In this document: positions 62,439 through 64,000 of the stretch, piece by piece | Position numbering within the stretch: the stretch's first letter is position 1 | Layout of the letters: the number at the start of each line of letters is the position of its first letter | Source: DATEPR01 sp963780635 | GTDB lineage: Bacteria; Actinomycetota; Actinomycetes; Mycobacteriales; Pseudonocardiaceae | Assembly (NCBI GenBank): GCA_963780635.1 | Contig: CAWACW010000012.1 | Coordinates: 558,001 to 622,000, forward strand | Direction of reading: 5' to 3' | DNA length: 64,000 nt | The notes under the pieces: model-generated | The model's input: only the letters and a program-made list of their open reading frames with translations | Databases searched by the model: none | What the model was told of the DNA's origin: nothing | Translations under genes and position numbers: made by a program

Positions 62439-64000
62439 TCAGTGGGAGTCCCGGCTTACTTCGTCGCCGCTGGAGCCGATGAGGAAGTCCAGGTCCGCGC
62501 CCGTCTCGGCGCCGCCCACCGTCTCGACGTACAGCTTCTCCCAACCTCGGCGCGGCCGGGCGAGCGCCTTGACCATTGCCTCGGCAGGCGGGCGCGCTGC
62601 CAGTTCGTCCTCGGTCAGCTCCACGTCGATCCGCCTGCCCGGGACGTCCAGCGTGATCCAGTCGCCGGTCCGCACCCGGTCCAGCGGTCCCCCGGCCGCC
62701 GCCTCCGGCGCCACGTGCAGCACCACCGTGCCGTATGCCGTGCCGCTCATCCGGCCGTCGCACACGCGGACCATGTCCCGGACACCCTGCTGCAGCAACT
62801 TCGTCGGCAACGGCATGTTCGACACCTCGGGCATCCCCGGGTAACCCTTCGGGCCACACCCGCGCAGCACCAGCACCGAGTCCGCCGTGACGTCCAGGTC
62901 GGGATCGTCGATCCGCGCGTGGAAGTCCTCGATCGAGTCGAACACGACGGCACGGCCACGGTGGCGCAACAACTCCGGCGATGCCGCCGCCGGTTTCACG
63001 ATCGCCCCGAGTGGCGCGAGATTGCCGTACAGCACCGCGATCCCCGCGTCCTGCCGCAACGGCTCGGCGTGCGTGCGGATCACCTCCGGGTCCGAGATCC
63101 GTGTGCCGTCCAGGTACTCCACCAATGGCTTGCCGGTCACCGTGAGCCCGGCCGGATCCAGCAGGTCACGCACCTGCGCCAGCACCGAGAGCAGACCACC
63201 CGCCCGGTGGAAGTCCTCCATCAGGAACCGGCCGGCAGGCTGCAGGTCGACCAGCAGCGGCACGTGCGCGCCGATCCGGTCGAAGTCGTCCAACGTCAAC
63301 GGCACGCCGAGCCGGCCGGCGATGGCCAGCAGGTGCACGACCGCGTTGGTCGAGCCGCCGATCGCGGCGAGCGCCACGATCGCGTTGTGGAACGACGCCG
63401 CGGTCAGCACCTCGCTGGGTCGTCGCTGCGCCTTCACCAACTCGACGGCCAGCCTGCCGGTCTCGTGGGACCGCGCGAGCAGCCTGCTGTCCGGCGCGGG
63501 CAGCCCGGCCGTCCCGGGCAGCGTCATGCCCAGCACCTCGGCGAGCAGACCCATCGTGGAGGCCGTGCCCATCGTGTTGCAGTGGCCCCGGCTGCGGATC
63601 ATCGCCGACTCGGACTCCAGGAACCGCTCCCGCGACAGCGTGCCCGCGCGCATCTCCTCGGACAGCCGCCACACGTCGGTACCGCAGCCCAGCGCGACAC
63701 CGTCGAACGTGCCCGTCAGCATCGGGCCGCCGGGCACGACCACCGCGGGCAGGTCCACCGACGCGGCACCCATCAGGAGGGCGGGAATGGTTTTGTCGCA
63801 GCCGCCGAGCAGGACGACACCGTCGACCGGGTTGGCCCGGATCAGCTCCTCGATGGCCATCGCGGCCATGTTCCGCCACAGCATCGCGGTCGGCCGGACC
63901 TGCGTCTCCCCCAGCGACACCACGGGCATCTCCAGCGGGACGCCACCTGCCTCCCACACGCCGTCGCTGACGCTGCGCGCGATCTCGCGCAGGTGGCTGT
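62439..64000 (-). CDS. IlvD/Edd family dehydratase (partial, 5' end outside window)
   Basis: At least 520 residues of an IlvD/Edd-family iron-sulfur dehydratase; the reading frame stays open to the window edge. Signatures: LLGGCDKTIPALLMGAAS, ESAMIRSRGHCNTMGTASTM, ALAAIGGSTNAVVHLLAIAG, VFDSIEDFHARIDDPDLDV and CDGRMSGTAYGTVVLHVAPE. The sequence differs from IlvD at several motifs and fits the sugar-acid branch (such as L-arabinonate or other aldonate dehydratases) better than dihydroxy-acid dehydratase of branched-chain synthesis; this choice is tentative. The frame continues upstream as HLREIARSVSDGVWEAGG, so ATG 63959 is not the start. Confidence 0.88.
   Translation of the reverse strand, partial: SHLREIARSVSDGVWEAGGVPLEMPVVSLGETQVRPTAMLWRNMAAMAIEELIRANPVDGVVLLGGCDKTIPALLMGAASVDLPAVVVPGGPMLTGTFDGVALGCGTDVWRLSEEMRAGTLSRERFLESESAMIRSRGHCNTMGTASTMGLLAEVLGMTLPGTAGLPAPDSRLLARSHETGRLAVELVKAQRRPSEVLTAASFHNAIVALAAIGGSTNAVVHLLAIAGRLGVPLTLDDFDRIGAHVPLLVDLQPAGRFLMEDFHRAGGLLSVLAQVRDLLDPAGLTVTGKPLVEYLDGTRISDPEVIRTHAEPLRQDAGIAVLYGNLAPLGAIVKPAAASPELLRHRGRAVVFDSIEDFHARIDDPDLDVTADSVLVLRGCGPKGYPGMPEVSNMPLPTKLLQQGVRDMVRVCDGRMSGTAYGTVVLHVAPEAAAGGPLDRVRTGDWITLDVPGRRIDVELTEDELAARPPAEAMVKALARPRRGWEKLYVETVGGAETGADLDFLIGSSGDEVSRDSH

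Overview
High-GC actinobacterial DNA (roughly 70% G+C, many GTG starts, GGAGG-type ribosome binding sites, ATGA/GTGA gene overlaps). The gene content (PAC2 protein, LLM flavin/F420 oxidoreductases, three DUF574-type SAM methyltransferase loci, paired ParE/ParC, two-component and TetR/LacI/MarR regulators, Tat-exported enzymes) suggests a soil actinomycete, probably of the Pseudonocardiales; the order is inference. It reads as chromosomal core mixed with accessory genes. I see no tRNA, rRNA, CRISPR array, prophage or complete insertion sequence.

Layout. 1-5.4 kb: end of an unknown gene, PAC2 protein, small membrane protein, MFS remnant, then a secreted protein/lipoprotein/response regulator/histidine kinase cassette and a CYTH protein. 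5.5-10.1 kb: Tat-exported GH2 glycosidase, pirin, dienelactone hydrolase, and an MFS gene that has lost its middle. 10.1-14.6 kb: LolA-like exported protein with an ABC-2 exporter whose ATPase gene carries a frameshift, a lipase and an RDD protein. 14.6-19.4 kb: regulatory island with LacI- and IclR-like operators, a LacI regulator, two overlapping TetR genes divergent from an FAD monooxygenase, and an AlkB-like dioxygenase. 19.4-24 kb: G-rich tandem repeats, a bL36 gene of only 40 codons, an alpha-beta fused glycyl-tRNA synthetase and a DinB protein. 24-32.9 kb: a 950-bp non-coding island, SsuA-like binding protein plus a double-length permease without ATPase, DUF574 methyltransferase, degenerate GGDEF/EAL protein, amidohydrolase, truncated kinase. 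33-38.5 kb: parE, parC and a coupled beta-propeller protein.

38.8-52 kb: Rieske lipoprotein, OsmC, MetE-like methyltransferase, DUF4232 lipoprotein, second DUF574 gene converging on a GNAT gene through tandem duplications, NtaA-type monooxygenase, cupin, MarR plus an MFS-universal-stress-protein fusion, F420 oxidoreductase, an HTH gene followed by a two-gene pseudogene scar, MBL hydrolase, DUF4230 and HxlR. 52-60.2 kb is the most coherent system: a DUF6351 exported protein, a TetR regulator and a complete Liv-type ABC importer (livG-livF-livH-livM plus binding protein), with one palindrome family (CCGAAC-N3-GTTCGG) in front of three transcription units. 60.3-64 kb: MFS transporter with an early TGA, a lower-GC orphan gene, and the 3' part of an IlvD/Edd dehydratase gene running off the window.

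Recurrent themes: gene decay in several places (MFS remnants at 1.5 and 10 kb, ABC ATPase at 11.3 kb, kinase at 32 kb, Clp-N/DUF574 scar at 49.5 kb, MFS at 60.3 kb) and palindromic operators next to the regulators that plausibly bind them.
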